A DNA stretch of 64,000 nucleotides, taken from Nocardia sienata NBRC 100364. Its GTDB lineage: Bacteria; Actinomycetota; Actinomycetes; Mycobacteriales; Mycobacteriaceae. The notes below the pieces were generated by a model that saw only the letters and a program-made list of their open reading frames with translations, did no database searches and was not told the DNA's origin. Numbering within the stretch: position 1 is the first letter of the stretch; each line of letters starts with the position of its first letter. The stretch is from contig NZ_BDBX01000036.1 of NCBI RefSeq assembly GCF_001613205.1, positions 1 through 64,000 on the forward strand, written 5' to 3'. The position numbers were made by a program, and so were the translations under genes. Of the stretch, positions 55,938 through 64,000 are shown one piece after another.

Positions 55938-56132
55938 TCAGAGAGCGGGAGCGGACTCCGTGTCGATCACGGCGTCGAGTTCGCGCAGTCGTTCCATGTG
56001 TTCATTCGCGTGGTGCTGGCAGAAGAGCAACTCGCCACCTGCGGGCAGAACGGCACGTACACGCGCAGCCGCCCCGCAGCGATCGCAGCGATCGACCGCG
56101 GTCAGTGGGGTGCTTGTCAGGGTTCCTGGCAT
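55938..56132 (-). CDS. Small zinc-ribbon-like DUF7455 protein
   Basis: A 64-residue protein starting MPGTLTSTPLTAVDRCDRCG. The Cys pair CDRCG and the later FCQHHANEH form a likely zinc-ribbon; such small proteins occur near sigA across actinobacteria and have no known role. GGAGG lies 4 bases before the ATG at 56132. Divergent from the DUF952 gene. Confidence 0.85.
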   Translation of the reverse strand: MPGTLTSTPLTAVDRCDRCGAAARVRAVLPAGGELLFCQHHANEHMERLRELDAVIDTESAPAL

Positions 56133-56264
56133 GACTCCTCCGTCCTGGCTTCCGGCACAATACCGTTCACCTGGTGTGAGGCCCGTGGTCACTCCGCGGG
56201 CTCGCTTCCGCTACTTCCCAGCAGTGGTGTAACTACTCTGTCAGACGTTCGGGGCATCGGGTTT

Positions 56265-56280
56265 GTTCCCACTGGGGAAC
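56265..56280. promoter_or_regulatory. Inverted repeat in the DUF7455/DUF952 intergenic region
   Basis: GTTCCC (56265-56270) and GGGAAC (56275-56280) form a perfect 6-bp inverted repeat with a 4-base centre; GTGTT and AACAC (56285-56300) form a second small one. Both lie in the 269-base divergent gap and may be regulator sites. Confidence 0.35.
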
Positions 56281-56401
56281 CAGTGTGTTTTCCCTAACAC
56301 GACCAGCGGTTTTCGCCTGTGGCGAACACCGCGGGGCGGGTGTGGAAAACGTAGGGCCGTTGCTCCGTACCGACTGTCGAGTTGTGTATCGGAGGTTACC
56401 C

Positions 56402-56761
56402 GTGCCCTGTGACACTCACACCCTTGTTCACCTCTGCACTCCCGGTGAGTGGGCACTTGCCCGGCAAGATGGTGCGCATCGGCCCGATTCGCTGCGGACG
56501 GAGGGCTTCGTTCATCTCTCCGCGCCACAACAGGTGCATTTGCCCGCGAACCGTCTTTTCGCAGGTCGGCGCGACCTTCTGCTGCTGCGTCTGGATCCGG
56601 ACCGGCTCGGGGCACCGGTGCGCTGGGAGCCAGGGGCGCCCAGCGACGATCCGGCGTTGCGTTTCCCACATCTGTACGGTCCGCTGCCGGTCGAGGCCGT
56701 GATCGGGGTGGACAGCTACCTCCCGGGCACCGACGGACGCTTCGTACCGCTGTCCGGCTGA
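56402..56761 (+). CDS. DUF952 family protein
   Basis: A 119-residue protein with the DUF952 blocks LVHLCTPGEWALARQDG, EGFVHLSAPQQVHLPANRLF and RFPHLYGPLPVEAVIGV. The family has a fold related to ADP-ribosyltransferases and unknown function. GGAGG at 56391-56395 sets the GTG at 56402; the frame is open upstream but without a match. I believe it corresponds to one of the conserved hypothetical genes near sigA in mycobacteria. Confidence 0.9.
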   Translation: MPCDTHTLVHLCTPGEWALARQDGAHRPDSLRTEGFVHLSAPQQVHLPANRLFAGRRDLLLLRLDPDRLGAPVRWEPGAPSDDPALRFPHLYGPLPVEAVIGVDSYLPGTDGRFVPLSG

Positions 56762-56778
56762 GTCGCGCCCGACCTCGA

Positions 56779-57441
56779 TTACAGGTGTCCGGCGGCCCCG
56801 TCGCCGAGTTCGCGCGCCAGGATCGCGGCCTGCACCCGCGAACGCATCCCCAATTTGGTGAGGACCCGTGACACATGTGTTTTGACCGTGGTCTCGCTGA
56901 TGAACAGCCGCGCCGCGATCTGAGCGTTGGACAGCCCGCCGCCCAGGCAGTCGAACACTTCCTTCTCCCGGCCGGTGAGCTCGGCCATACCCGGTGGCGG
57001 TTCTGGCCCCCGCCCGGAGGGTGTTCCGGCGAAGGCGTCGATCACCGCGCGGGTGACCTCCGGGGCGAGCACCCCCTCGCCTGCGGCGACCGCGCGGACC
57101 GCGTCGACCAGCGCGGGCCCGGACGCCGATTTCAGCACGAACCCGGAGGCGCCCGCGCGGAGGCTGCGGAAAACGTACTCGTCCAGGTCGAAGGTGGTGA
57201 GGACGAGCACCCGTGCCAGGCCCTCACCGGTCACCCGGGTGGTCGCGGTGATGCCGTCCACGCCCGGCATGCGCACATCCATCAGCACCACATCCGGCCG
57301 CAGCGCCCGGGCCTGAGCCACCGCGACCTCGCCGTCGGCGGCCTCGCCTACGACCTCGATATCGCCGGCGGCGTCCAGGATCATGCGCAGTCCGGCGCGG
57401 ATCGCGGCGTGATCATCGGCGAGGAGAACCCGGATCGTCAC
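56779..57441 (-). CDS. NarL/LuxR-type response regulator
   Basis: A 220-residue two-component response regulator. The receiver domain has the acidic pocket (LLADDH), the phosphorylation Asp in VVLMDVRMPG and Lys in GFVLKSASG; the C-terminal LuxR helix-turn-helix includes LTGREKEVFDCLGGGLSNAQ and ETTVKTHVSRVLTKLG. The start overlaps the end of the kinase gene by 4 bp. Targets are unknown; the adjacent divergent eutBC genes are candidates. Confidence 0.96.
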   Translation of the reverse strand: MTIRVLLADDHAAIRAGLRMILDAAGDIEVVGEAADGEVAVAQARALRPDVVLMDVRMPGVDGITATTRVTGEGLARVLVLTTFDLDEYVFRSLRAGASGFVLKSASGPALVDAVRAVAAGEGVLAPEVTRAVIDAFAGTPSGRGPEPPPGMAELTGREKEVFDCLGGGLSNAQIAARLFISETTVKTHVSRVLTKLGMRSRVQAAILARELGDGAAGHL

Positions 57442-58646
57442 CGCGGATCACCCGCGGTGTCGGGCACCGCGGTCAGCGGTAGCCGCGCCCGTACCCACCA
57501 GGCGCCGGCCTGCGGCCCCGCTCGCAACGTACCGCCGAGGGCGGCCGCGCGTTCGCGCATGTTCGACAGGCCGCGGCATTCGGCGGCGGTTTCCGGCGTC
57601 GGCGGCGATCCGGCGGTCAACGGGTTGCGTACCGTCAGCACCAGTGTCGTGGACTCGCTGTACACGTCGATATCGACCTCCTGCCCGGGGGCGTGTTTCA
57701 TCACATTGGTCACCGCTTCCTGGACGATGCGATAGGCCGCCTGGTCCACCGCCCCGGCCGGTACGGTCTCGCCCAGATCCAGCCGGGCCCGTACCCGCAT
57801 ACCTGCCTGCCGGGCCGCGGTGACCAGCCCGGGCAGCTGGGCCAGGCGCCCCGGCGCGGTCGTCTGATCGGTGTCGTCCGCACGGCGCAGCAGACCGATC
57901 ATCGTCCGCATCTCCCGCAGCGCTTCGACGCTGTTGGTGCGGATCGCGCCGAGCACCCCGGCCAGCCGCGGCTCGGCGGTGCCGTCGAGGCTGCCCAGTG
58001 CCGCTTCGGATTGCAGGGCGATGGCCGACAGATGCCCGGCGATCACATCGTGCAGATCACGGGCCATGGCCTTGCGTTCGTCGGCCACTGCCGCCCGCCG
58101 GTCCAGTTCGGCGACGAGCGACAGGGCGCGAGCACGGGCCCGTTCGGCATCGGCGGTCTCCTTGTGCGCGCGGACGGTCAGACCCCACCACAGCGAGGTG
58201 CCGACGAAGGCCGCCGCCAGTACCAGCGCCAGCGACATCAGACGCCAGTCGCCGGTGACCGCCAGTACCACCCCCGCCGCGGTCGCGGAAAGCGCCAGCC
58301 AGGCCACCACGGCGCCCTGCATCTGGCGTCGCGTGCCGTACACCACGGCCGCGTAGATGAGATCGGTGTACACCAGCCACACCGGCAGTGTCGGCCCGAG
58401 CGAGAGATCCATCACCAGCGGGATCAGCCCCAGCACCATCGCCGTGATCGGCGCGCGGCGCCGCACCAGCAGGACCGCGCTCGCCAGCGCGAGGATCGTG
58501 ATCCGCGGCAACAGCGGTCCGGCCTGCGCTTCGGAAGCGAACATCATATGGAAACCGGCCAGGTACAGCAGCACGCCGAACAGGAACCATCCGCCCGCCA
58601 CGACGACGTCCCGTGTCGTCGCCGATAACGCCGACCACCGCTGCAT
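57438..58646 (-). CDS. DesK-like sensor histidine kinase
   Basis: A 402-residue kinase with about five transmembrane helices in the first 150 residues, a coiled linker, a HisKA_3 dimerisation region with the phospho-acceptor His in MARDLHDVIAGHLSAIALQS, and a HATPase domain (QEAVTNVMKHA and GLSNMRERAAALGGTL). No periplasmic sensor domain is evident, so it may sense membrane state. Coupled to the response regulator by a 4-bp overlap. Confidence 0.95.
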   Translation of the reverse strand: MQRWSALSATTRDVVVAGGWFLFGVLLYLAGFHMMFASEAQAGPLLPRITILALASAVLLVRRRAPITAMVLGLIPLVMDLSLGPTLPVWLVYTDLIYAAVVYGTRRQMQGAVVAWLALSATAAGVVLAVTGDWRLMSLALVLAAAFVGTSLWWGLTVRAHKETADAERARARALSLVAELDRRAAVADERKAMARDLHDVIAGHLSAIALQSEAALGSLDGTAEPRLAGVLGAIRTNSVEALREMRTMIGLLRRADDTDQTTAPGRLAQLPGLVTAARQAGMRVRARLDLGETVPAGAVDQAAYRIVQEAVTNVMKHAPGQEVDIDVYSESTTLVLTVRNPLTAGSPPTPETAAECRGLSNMRERAAALGGTLRAGPQAGAWWVRARLPLTAVPDTAGDPR

Positions 58647-59025
58647 CCGTTCATCTCAGCACACCGATGCATGGCTCGGATCCGTCGAAGTGATGAGCGG
58701 TGCCGGTACGAAACGCCGAGGCGCCCGGACGATTCGTGGCGCACGCGGGTCGCCGCCGTATCCGAGGTTCCGCTGTCCGGGTGCCGGTTGCGGGGACGTC
58801 GGGCATGGCCGGGGAAATGAGTCACTTCATCCGGGAAGCCGTCTGCTTTCCCGTTGCGGCCGCGGCCGGGCCGTGGTCTCGCGAAGTTCCCGGTGATCGG
58901 GGCGCGGAACCCCCGGCGGCGGTAATCTGCGGGGGCACCGTGTATGTCGGCCGCTGCGCCGACCCGTCCGCAGGACACCGTCCACCGGCCGGGCGAGCCC
59001 AGCGGCCCGGACGGACGGGAACCGG
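58647..59025. other. Divergent promoter region between the kinase and eutB
   Basis: A 379-base gap. I see no convincing gene (an open frame 58700-59029 has no family signature) and no recognisable cobalamin riboswitch although eutBC needs B12. The ribosome site before eutB is weak. Confidence 0.4.
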
Positions 59026-60447
59026 ATGACGGTCTACACCCAGCGCCTCGGCGGCACGAACTATCGCTTCGACGGACTCGTCGACGTGCTGGCCAAGGCC
59101 ACGCCCCGGCGCAGCGGCGACGAACTGGCCGGATGTGCCGCGGGCACCGATGCCGAACGAGCGGCCGCGCAATGGGTGCTCGCCGATATTCCGCTCACCG
59201 AGTTCCTCGAGCAGCCGGTGGTCCCCTACGAAACCGACGAAGTGACCCGGCTGATCCTGGACGCCCACGATCGCGCCGCGTTCGGCCCGGTCGCCGCGCT
59301 CACGGTCGGCGGGCTCCGGGACCGGCTGCTGGCGATCGCGGCCGGCGAGGGATCCGCCGATCCGGCCGCCACCCTGCGCGCGCTGGCGCCCGGACTGACC
59401 CCGGAGATGGCCGCCGCGGTCAGCAAGATCATGCGCAATCAGGACCTCATCGCTGTCGCGCACGCGGCCCGCGTGAGCTCGGCGTTCCGGACCACCATCG
59501 GGGCGCCCGGCGCCCTGGCCACCCGGTTACAGCCCAACCACCCCACCGACGACCGCGACGGGATCGCCGCCGCCGTCCTGGACGGCCTGCTGCTGGGCTG
59601 CGGGGATGCCGTGATCGGCATCAACCCGGCCACCGACTCCCCGCGGGCCGCGGCGGATCTGCTCACGCTGCTCGACGATATCCGCACCCGCTTCGACATT
59701 CCGGCGCAGTCGTGCGTGCTCGCCCATGTCACCACCACGATCGATCTGATCTCGGCCGGGGCGCCGGTCGACCTGGTCTTCCAGTCCGTCGCCGGTACAG
59801 AGGCCGCCAATGCGGCGTTCGGCGTGAACCTGGCGCTGCTGCGGGAAGCGAACGACGCCGGACGGTCGCTGCGGCGTGGCACCGTCGGCGACAATGTGAT
59901 GTATCTGGAAACCGGTCAAGGGTCGGCGTTGTCGGCCGACGCGCACCGGGGAACAGGTGGGAGACCGGTGGATCAGCAGACCCTCGAGGCACGCGCCTAC
60001 GCCGTGGCCCGGGAGCTGCGGCCGCTGCTGGTGAACACGGTGGTCGGGTTCATCGGCCCGGAGTACCTCTACGACGGCAAACAGATCGTGCGGGCGGGCC
60101 TCGAGGATCATTTCTGCGGCAAGTTGCTGGGCCTGCCGATGGGCGTGGACGTCTGCTACACCAATCACGCCGAAGCCGACCAGGACGATATGGATACGCT
60201 GCTCACTCTGCTCGGCGCCGCCGGATGTGCCTTCGTCATCGCGGTCCCCGGCGCCGACGATGTGATGCTGGGCTACCAGAGCCTGAGTTTCCACGACGCG
60301 CTCTACGTCCGCCGGGTGCTGGGACTGCGGCCCGCCCCGGAGTTCGCGCACTGGCTGGACCGGCTGGGGATGCTCGACGAGACCGGCCGGGTGCTGCCGG
60401 TGGCGCCGGCCGAATCGCCGTTGCGCGCGCTGACAGGGGGCCGATGA
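59026..60447 (+). CDS. eutB: Ethanolamine ammonia-lyase large subunit EutB
   Basis: The 473-residue large subunit of the adenosylcobalamin-dependent lyase converting ethanolamine to acetaldehyde and ammonia. Characteristic stretches are VAHAARVSSAFRTTIGAPG, LQPNHPTDDRDGIAAAVLDG, CGDAVIGINPATDSP, MYLETGQGSALSADAH and GLPMGVDVCYTNHAEADQDD. It overlaps eutC by 4 bp. No shell proteins, EutE/EutG or transporter are present nearby, so this is the short, compartment-free form. Confidence 0.97.
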   Translation: MTVYTQRLGGTNYRFDGLVDVLAKATPRRSGDELAGCAAGTDAERAAAQWVLADIPLTEFLEQPVVPYETDEVTRLILDAHDRAAFGPVAALTVGGLRDRLLAIAAGEGSADPAATLRALAPGLTPEMAAAVSKIMRNQDLIAVAHAARVSSAFRTTIGAPGALATRLQPNHPTDDRDGIAAAVLDGLLLGCGDAVIGINPATDSPRAAADLLTLLDDIRTRFDIPAQSCVLAHVTTTIDLISAGAPVDLVFQSVAGTEAANAAFGVNLALLREANDAGRSLRRGTVGDNVMYLETGQGSALSADAHRGTGGRPVDQQTLEARAYAVARELRPLLVNTVVGFIGPEYLYDGKQIVRAGLEDHFCGKLLGLPMGVDVCYTNHAEADQDDMDTLLTLLGAAGCAFVIAVPGADDVMLGYQSLSFHDALYVRRVLGLRPAPEFAHWLDRLGMLDETGRVLPVAPAESPLRALTGGR

Positions 60448-61265
60448 CCACCGATGAGGAGCGGGCGCCTGCGGACAGCCAGGCGTTCTGGACCGGATTG
60501 CGGTCGTTCACCCAGGCACGCATCGGTTTGGGCCGGGCCGGTGACGCGCTGCCCACCCGGCGCGTCCTGGAGTTCGCCGCCGCGCACGCCGCCGCCCGCG
60601 ATGCGGTGCACATCCCGCTCGAGGTACCGGCGCTGTGCGCGCGGCTCGCCGAACTCGGCGTGGGCGAGCCGGTCCATATCCCCAGCCGGGCCCGGGACCG
60701 GGCCGAATATCTGCGCCGCCCCGACCTCGGCCGGCTGCCGGGCGTCGACCCGGACGCGGCGGACGGCGGGCCGGTGCGACTCGCGCACTCGGGCGCCGAT
60801 ATCGGTCTGGTACTCGCCGATGGATTGTCCGCTCGCGCGCTCACCGCCCACGGGCCGCCCACTGTCGCAGCGCTGCTGGAGGTTCTGCGCCCGCGCTGGT
60901 CGATCGCGCCGCCGGTGGTGGCGACGCAGGCGCGGGTGGCGCTGGGCGACCATATCGGCGCCGCCCTGGGGGTAACGACTGTGCTGGTGCTGATCGGTGA
61001 ACGTCCCGGCCTCTCGGTGGCAGACAGTCTCGGGGTCTACCTGACCCACCGGCCCCGGCCCGGTCGCACCGACGCCGACCGTAATTGCGTATCGAACATC
61101 CATCCACCCGAAGGCACGGGATACCGCCGGGCGGCGGAGGTCATCGCCGCCCTGGTGGCCGGGGCCCACCGGCTCGATCGCTCCGGTGTGACGCTGAAGG
61201 ACACGTCCCGGGACCCGATCCTGCCGGGGCCGTCCGGCCGGTTGCCGGATGGCGGAACGGGATAG
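60444..61265 (+). CDS. eutC: Ethanolamine ammonia-lyase small subunit EutC
   Basis: The 273-residue small subunit. Visible blocks are TQARIGLGRAGDALPTRRVL, ADGLSARAL, VATQARVALGDHIGAALGVT, VLIGERPGLSVADSLGVYLT and DRNCVSNIHPPEGTGYRRAA, the cobalamin-contact end of the protein. ATG 60444 overlaps the eutB stop (ATGA). A long hairpin follows. Confidence 0.96.
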   Translation: MTTDEERAPADSQAFWTGLRSFTQARIGLGRAGDALPTRRVLEFAAAHAAARDAVHIPLEVPALCARLAELGVGEPVHIPSRARDRAEYLRRPDLGRLPGVDPDAADGGPVRLAHSGADIGLVLADGLSARALTAHGPPTVAALLEVLRPRWSIAPPVVATQARVALGDHIGAALGVTTVLVLIGERPGLSVADSLGVYLTHRPRPGRTDADRNCVSNIHPPEGTGYRRAAEVIAALVAGAHRLDRSGVTLKDTSRDPILPGPSGRLPDGGTG

Positions 61266-61270
61266 CCGCG

Positions 61271-61327
61271 CAACGGCCCCTGGACACCGTGGGAACCGAT
61301 GGTTCCACACGTGTTCAGGGGCCGTTG
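61271..61327. terminator. Large bidirectional hairpin between eutC and sigA
   Basis: CAACGGCCCCTG (61271-61282) and CAGGGGCCGTTG (61316-61327) form a perfect 12-bp stem; inside, GGAACC (61292-61297) and GGTTCC (61301-61306) extend the structure. It lies between the convergent eutC and sigA genes. Confidence 0.78.
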
Positions 61328-61345
61328 TGTGGCTGCTGCCCGGAC

Positions 61346-62731
61346 TCAGTCCAGGTAGTCGCGCAGGACCTGCGACCGGCTGGGGTGCCGGAGCTTGCTC
61401 ATGGTCTTGGATTCGATCTGGCGGATCCGCTCGCGGGTCACCCCGTAGACCTGACCGATCTCGTCCAGGGTGCGCGGCTGACCGTCGGTCAGGCCGAACC
61501 GCAGCCGGACCACGCCCGCCTCACGTTCGGACAGGGTCTCCAGTACCGACTGCAGCTGATCCTGCAACAGGGTGAAGCTGACCGCGTCCACCGCGACCAC
61601 GGCCTCGGAGTCCTCGATGAAATCACCGAGCTGGCTGTCGCCCTCGTCGCCGATGGTCTGATCCAGCGAAATGGGCTCCCGGGCGTACTGCTGGATCTCC
61701 AGCACCTTCTCCGGGGTGATGTCCATTTCCTTGGCCAGTTCCTCCGGGGTGGGCTCGCGGCCCAGATCCTGGAGCAGCTCGCGCTGGATACGCCCGAGCT
61801 TGTTGATGACCTCCACCATGTGCACCGGGATACGGATGGTGCGGGCCTGATCGGCCATGGCGCGGGTGATCGCCTGCCGGATCCACCAGGTGGCGTAGGT
61901 GGAGAACTTGTAGCCCTTGGTGTAGTCGAACTTCTCGACCGCGCGGATCAGGCCGAGGTTGCCCTCCTGGATGAGGTCCAGGAACGCCATCCCGCGGCCG
62001 GTGTAGCGCTTGGCCAGTGACACCACCAGGCGCAGGTTCGCCTCGAGCAGGTGGTTCTTGGCGCGGTTGCCGTCGCGGATGATCCAGTTGAAATCGCGGC
62101 GGGTGGCCACGGGAAGCTTGTCCCCGGCCTCGGTGAACTCGCGCATCTTCTCCGCCGCGTAGAGCCCGGCCTCGATCCGCTTGGCGAGTTCGACCTCCTC
62201 CTCGGCGTTGAGCAGCGCGACCTTACCGATCTGCTTGAGGTAGGCCCGCACCGAATCCGCGGACGCGGTCAGCTCGGCATCCTTGCGCGCCTGGCGCAGG
62301 GCCTCGGATTCCTCCTCGTCCCAGACGAAATCGCCGGAGGCCTTGTCCGCCGCGGTGGGTTCGGAGGTGCCGTCCTCGGCCGCCTCGGTCTCGGGTTCCT
62401 CCTCGACGGCCTCGGCGACGAGATCGTCGCCCTCGTCGGTGAGATCGTCCTCGGAGACCTCCAGATCGCCGAGATCCGCCACATCCAGCGAATCGTCGTC
62501 GAGCTGTTCCTCGCCCGAGCCAGGGGCGCCCGCGCTCCCCGCCTTCTTGGCCGGGGCCTTCTTGGCGGCTCCCTTCTTGGCAGCGGCCTTCTTGGCCGGA
62601 GCCTTCTTGGCAGCGGCCTTCTTCGCCGGGGCCTTCTTGGCCACGGCCTTGCGGGCCGGGCGTGCCGCGGGAACTTCCGTGGCCTCGGCGTCGGCCGATT
62701 CGGCTGTCTGACGGGTATTCGTGGCTACCAC
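61346..62731 (-). CDS. sigA: Principal sigma factor SigA (RpoD/HrdB)
   Basis: A 461-residue group 1 sigma factor. The N-terminal tail holds a Lys/Ala-rich repeat (31-64), then an acidic stretch; the conserved core starts at [20 protein letters not shown] and runs through region 2 ([36 protein letters not shown]) to region 4 ([20 protein letters not shown]). The core from about residue 130 on matches M. tuberculosis SigA almost exactly. Start is GTG at 62731 with AAAGGG upstream. Confidence 0.99.
   Translation of the reverse strand: MVATNTRQTAESADAEATEVPAARPARKAVAKKAPAKKAAAKKAPAKKAAAKKGAAKKAPAKKAGSAGAPGSGEEQLDDDSLDVADLGDLEVSEDDLTDEGDDLVAEAVEEEPETEAAEDGTSEPTAADKASGDFVWDEEESEALRQARKDAELTASADSVRAYLKQIGKVALLNAEEEVELAKRIEAGLYAAEKMREFTEAGDKLPVATRRDFNWIIRDGNRAKNHLLEANLRLVVSLAKRYTGRGMAFLDLIQEGNLGLIRAVEKFDYTKGYKFSTYATWWIRQAITRAMADQARTIRIPVHMVEVINKLGRIQRELLQDLGREPTPEELAKEMDITPEKVLEIQQYAREPISLDQTIGDEGDSQLGDFIEDSEAVVAVDAVSFTLLQDQLQSVLETLSEREAGVVRLRFGLTDGQPRTLDEIGQVYGVTRERIRQIESKTMSKLRHPSRSQVLRDYLD
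62540..62641 (-). repeat. Lys/Ala-rich repeat coding for the SigA tail
   Basis: Residues 31-64 of SigA are made of a 10-residue unit [10 protein letters not shown], present twice exactly (31-40, 41-50) and once degenerate (51-60, [10 protein letters not shown]). In DNA it gives near-exact 30-bp repeats. The composition resembles histone H1-like tails and would bind nucleic acid or RNA polymerase loosely. Confidence 0.85.
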
Positions 62732-62899
62732 GTACGCCCTTTCGTGACGGTCTCGTGCGGCGTCACGCCAGAGTAGTATTCCGGCGGAGCGGTCTGTCGG
62801 GTTTACCGGCTAAAACGCCGGTCGGGGGTCCGGCTCACCGCCGGGTGCTTCCATTGTAACGATCCGACCAGTGTGCACTGGCCCGTGCGGTGGACAACC

Positions 62900-63658
62900 T
62901 CAGGGGGTGATCCCGGCGTCCACCGCCATGGCCGCGCCGACGATACCCGCTGTGTTCTTCAAGTTCGCCGGGACCACGCGGGTGCGGTTGGTCAGCAGCG
63001 GAATCCACTGGTCGGCGTCGCGGCTGATGCCGCCTCCGGCGACGATCACCGTCGGCCAGAAGAGGTCTTCCAGCCCGCTCAGTACGGTACTGACCCGCGC
63101 CGCCCACTCCGGATAGTCGAGGTTCTCCCTTTCCTTGACCGAGGCGGCGGCCCGGTGCTCGGTTTCCATGCCGCCGATCTCCAGATGCCCGAGTTCGGTG
63201 TTCGGGACGAGCGAGCCGTTGTTGAGCAGCGCGGAGCCGATCCCGGTACCGAAGGTGAGCAGGAGCACGAGGCCGTGGATATCGCGGGCGGCGCCGTAGC
63301 GGTCCTCGGCGAGTCCCGCGGCATCGGCGTCGTTGAGCACGGTCACCTCGCGACCGCCGAGTGCTGTCGCGAACAGGGCCCGGGCATCGGTGCCGATCCA
63401 GGACTTGTCGACATTGGCGGCGGTGTGCGCGACACCGTCGAGGACCACGCACGGCAGCGTGAGGCCCACCGGCCCGTCCCAGCCCGCGGTCTCGATCAAC
63501 TTGGCCACGGCCGCCGCGACCGCGTCCGGGGTGGACGGATGCGGGGTCGCGATCTTGATGCGCTCGTGCACGAGCGCCCCGGTATCCAGATCGACCGCGG
63601 CGCCCTTGACGCCGCTACCGCCGATATCGATACCGAACGCGTGCCGTCCAACGGACAT
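62900..63658 (-). CDS. ppgK: Polyphosphate glucokinase PpgK
   Basis: A 252-residue ROK-family kinase that phosphorylates glucose with polyphosphate or ATP. The phosphate motif GIDIGGSGVKGAAVDLDTG is at residues 9-27, followed by the TLPCVVLDG, NDADAAGLAEDRYGAA, LTFGTGIGSALL and GHLEIGG blocks typical of strictly polyphosphate-using actinobacterial enzymes. ATG 63658 is supported by GAGGAA upstream. Next to sigA and suhB as in mycobacteria. Confidence 0.96.
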   Translation of the reverse strand: MSVGRHAFGIDIGGSGVKGAAVDLDTGALVHERIKIATPHPSTPDAVAAAVAKLIETAGWDGPVGLTLPCVVLDGVAHTAANVDKSWIGTDARALFATALGGREVTVLNDADAAGLAEDRYGAARDIHGLVLLLTFGTGIGSALLNNGSLVPNTELGHLEIGGMETEHRAAASVKERENLDYPEWAARVSTVLSGLEDLFWPTVIVAGGGISRDADQWIPLLTNRTRVVPANLKNTAGIVGAAMAVDAGITP

Positions 63659-63866
63659 GCGGGTTCCTCGTTCCCTGTGCTGGCTGGTGTCGGGGTGGGC
63701 CGCACCGGTTTCCGGGTGGGCTCGGCCGCGTGCGCGGAGATCCGGACGGCGTCGACCGGCCACCCGCGGCGCGCCGCCTCCTCCGCCGCCGCGCGCCGCC
63801 GGTGTGGTGTGCACGACAAGGGTAATGTGCGCGCCCGAATGACCGCACCGCAGGATCTGTGCTGCG

Positions 63867-64000
63867 ATGGAAGACGTGCCGGAATCGATTTGGTCTCTCA
63901 CCGCTGCCACCGAACCCGCCCCCGCCGATGCCACCGTGCTGCGCCGGATCGCGGCCCATCTGGCCGGTATCGCCGCCGCGCATGTCCGGGCCCGCCGCCG
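63867..64000 (+). CDS. suhB: Inositol monophosphatase SuhB (N-terminal fragment)
   Basis: Only the first 44 residues are in the window: MEDVPESIWSLTAATEPAPA then a helix ending AAHLAGIAAAHVRARR, which resembles the N-terminal helix of M. tuberculosis SuhB. Position divergent from ppgK matches suhB (Rv2701c). SuhB makes inositol from inositol phosphate for phosphatidylinositol and mycothiol. A GTG at 63876-63881 region is an alternative start; the catalytic motifs are beyond the edge. Confidence 0.6.
   Translation, partial: MEDVPESIWSLTAATEPAPADATVLRRIAAHLAGIAAAHVRARR

Noticed and set aside
58647-59025. Cobalamin riboswitch before eutB
   Set aside because: No recognisable B12-box or the paired elements around it could be found by eye; a covariance search would decide.
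58700-59029. Open frame of 109 codons ending at the eutB start
   Set aside because: No family signature, composition typical of random high-GC frames, and no good ribosome site.
1-64000. tRNA, rRNA, CRISPR or insertion sequences
   Set aside because: No conserved RNA stretch, regular repeat-spacer array or transposase was recognised; a tRNA scan would confirm.

Overview
This is a high-GC actinobacterial chromosome segment. The gene set and order point to the order Mycobacteriales, most like Nocardia or Rhodococcus. From memory, the backbone follows the Mycobacterium tuberculosis block Rv2745c to Rv2701c: clgR-pspA-pspM, DUF3046-recA-recX, miaB, DUF349 gene, miaA, dapF, hflX, fadE20, lexA, divS/chiZ-like, nrdR, PAC2 gene, DUF4192 gene, ideR, sigB, DUF3099, DUF3039, yihY-type gene, sigA, ppgK, suhB. 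The + strand here corresponds to the minus strand of that genome. No rRNA, tRNA, insertion sequence, prophage or CRISPR array was seen.

Region by region. 1-2.5 kb: envelope-stress (Psp) module, with the end of a clgR-like regulator, pspA, a PspM-like protein and a 57-residue membrane protein. 2.5-6.8 kb: PIG-L deacetylase, GT1-type glycosyltransferase, DUF3046 protein, then SOS-controlled recA-recX. 6.9-10.3 kb: glutamate-type ABC transporter gluABCD on the minus strand. 10.6-19.9 kb: tRNA-modification and core genes (miaB, miaA, TrmH-type methyltransferase, dapF, hflX); four consecutive genes are chained by 4-bp GTGA overlaps. 20-24.4 kb: acyltransferase, fadE20-type acyl-CoA dehydrogenase, mgtC, and a broken lysyl-phosphatidylglycerol synthase domain. 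24.4-27 kb: SDR dehydrogenase and IclR-type regulator, divergent around a strong operator, then a GGCT-fold protein. 27-29.3 kb: lexA and a divS/chiZ-like gene facing away from each other across three SOS boxes, then nrdR. 29.3-38 kb: HrpA helicase, DUF5134 membrane protein, DUF3516 helicase, PAC2 protein. 38-46.7 kb: DUF4192, ideR-galE, an AcuC deacetylase overlapping a GNAT/acyl-CoA-synthetase acetyltransferase, and sigB with an ECF-type promoter. 46.8-56.8 kb: methyltransferase, small conserved proteins, YihY protein, an SF2 helicase, a SNF2-SWIM pair divergent from a TetR regulator. 56.8-61.3 kb: two-component system and ethanolamine ammonia-lyase eutBC. 61.3-64 kb: sigA, ppgK and the start of suhB.

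Functionally the window joins DNA-damage control (recA, recX, lexA, the division-suppressor-like gene), several stress and housekeeping regulators (clgR-pspA, sigB, ideR, sigA, nrdR), an unusual density of SF2 helicases (four), and a protein-acetylation writer/eraser pair. Most genes belong to known families. The more original signals are non-coding (paired palindromes, tandem repeats, coupled small ORFs) or are gene-level oddities. I did not find a clearly new multi-gene system. The best candidates for a second look are the acuC-acetyltransferase pair, the SOS-linked division protein without LysM, and the SNF2-SWIM-TetR locus with its coupled upstream ORF.
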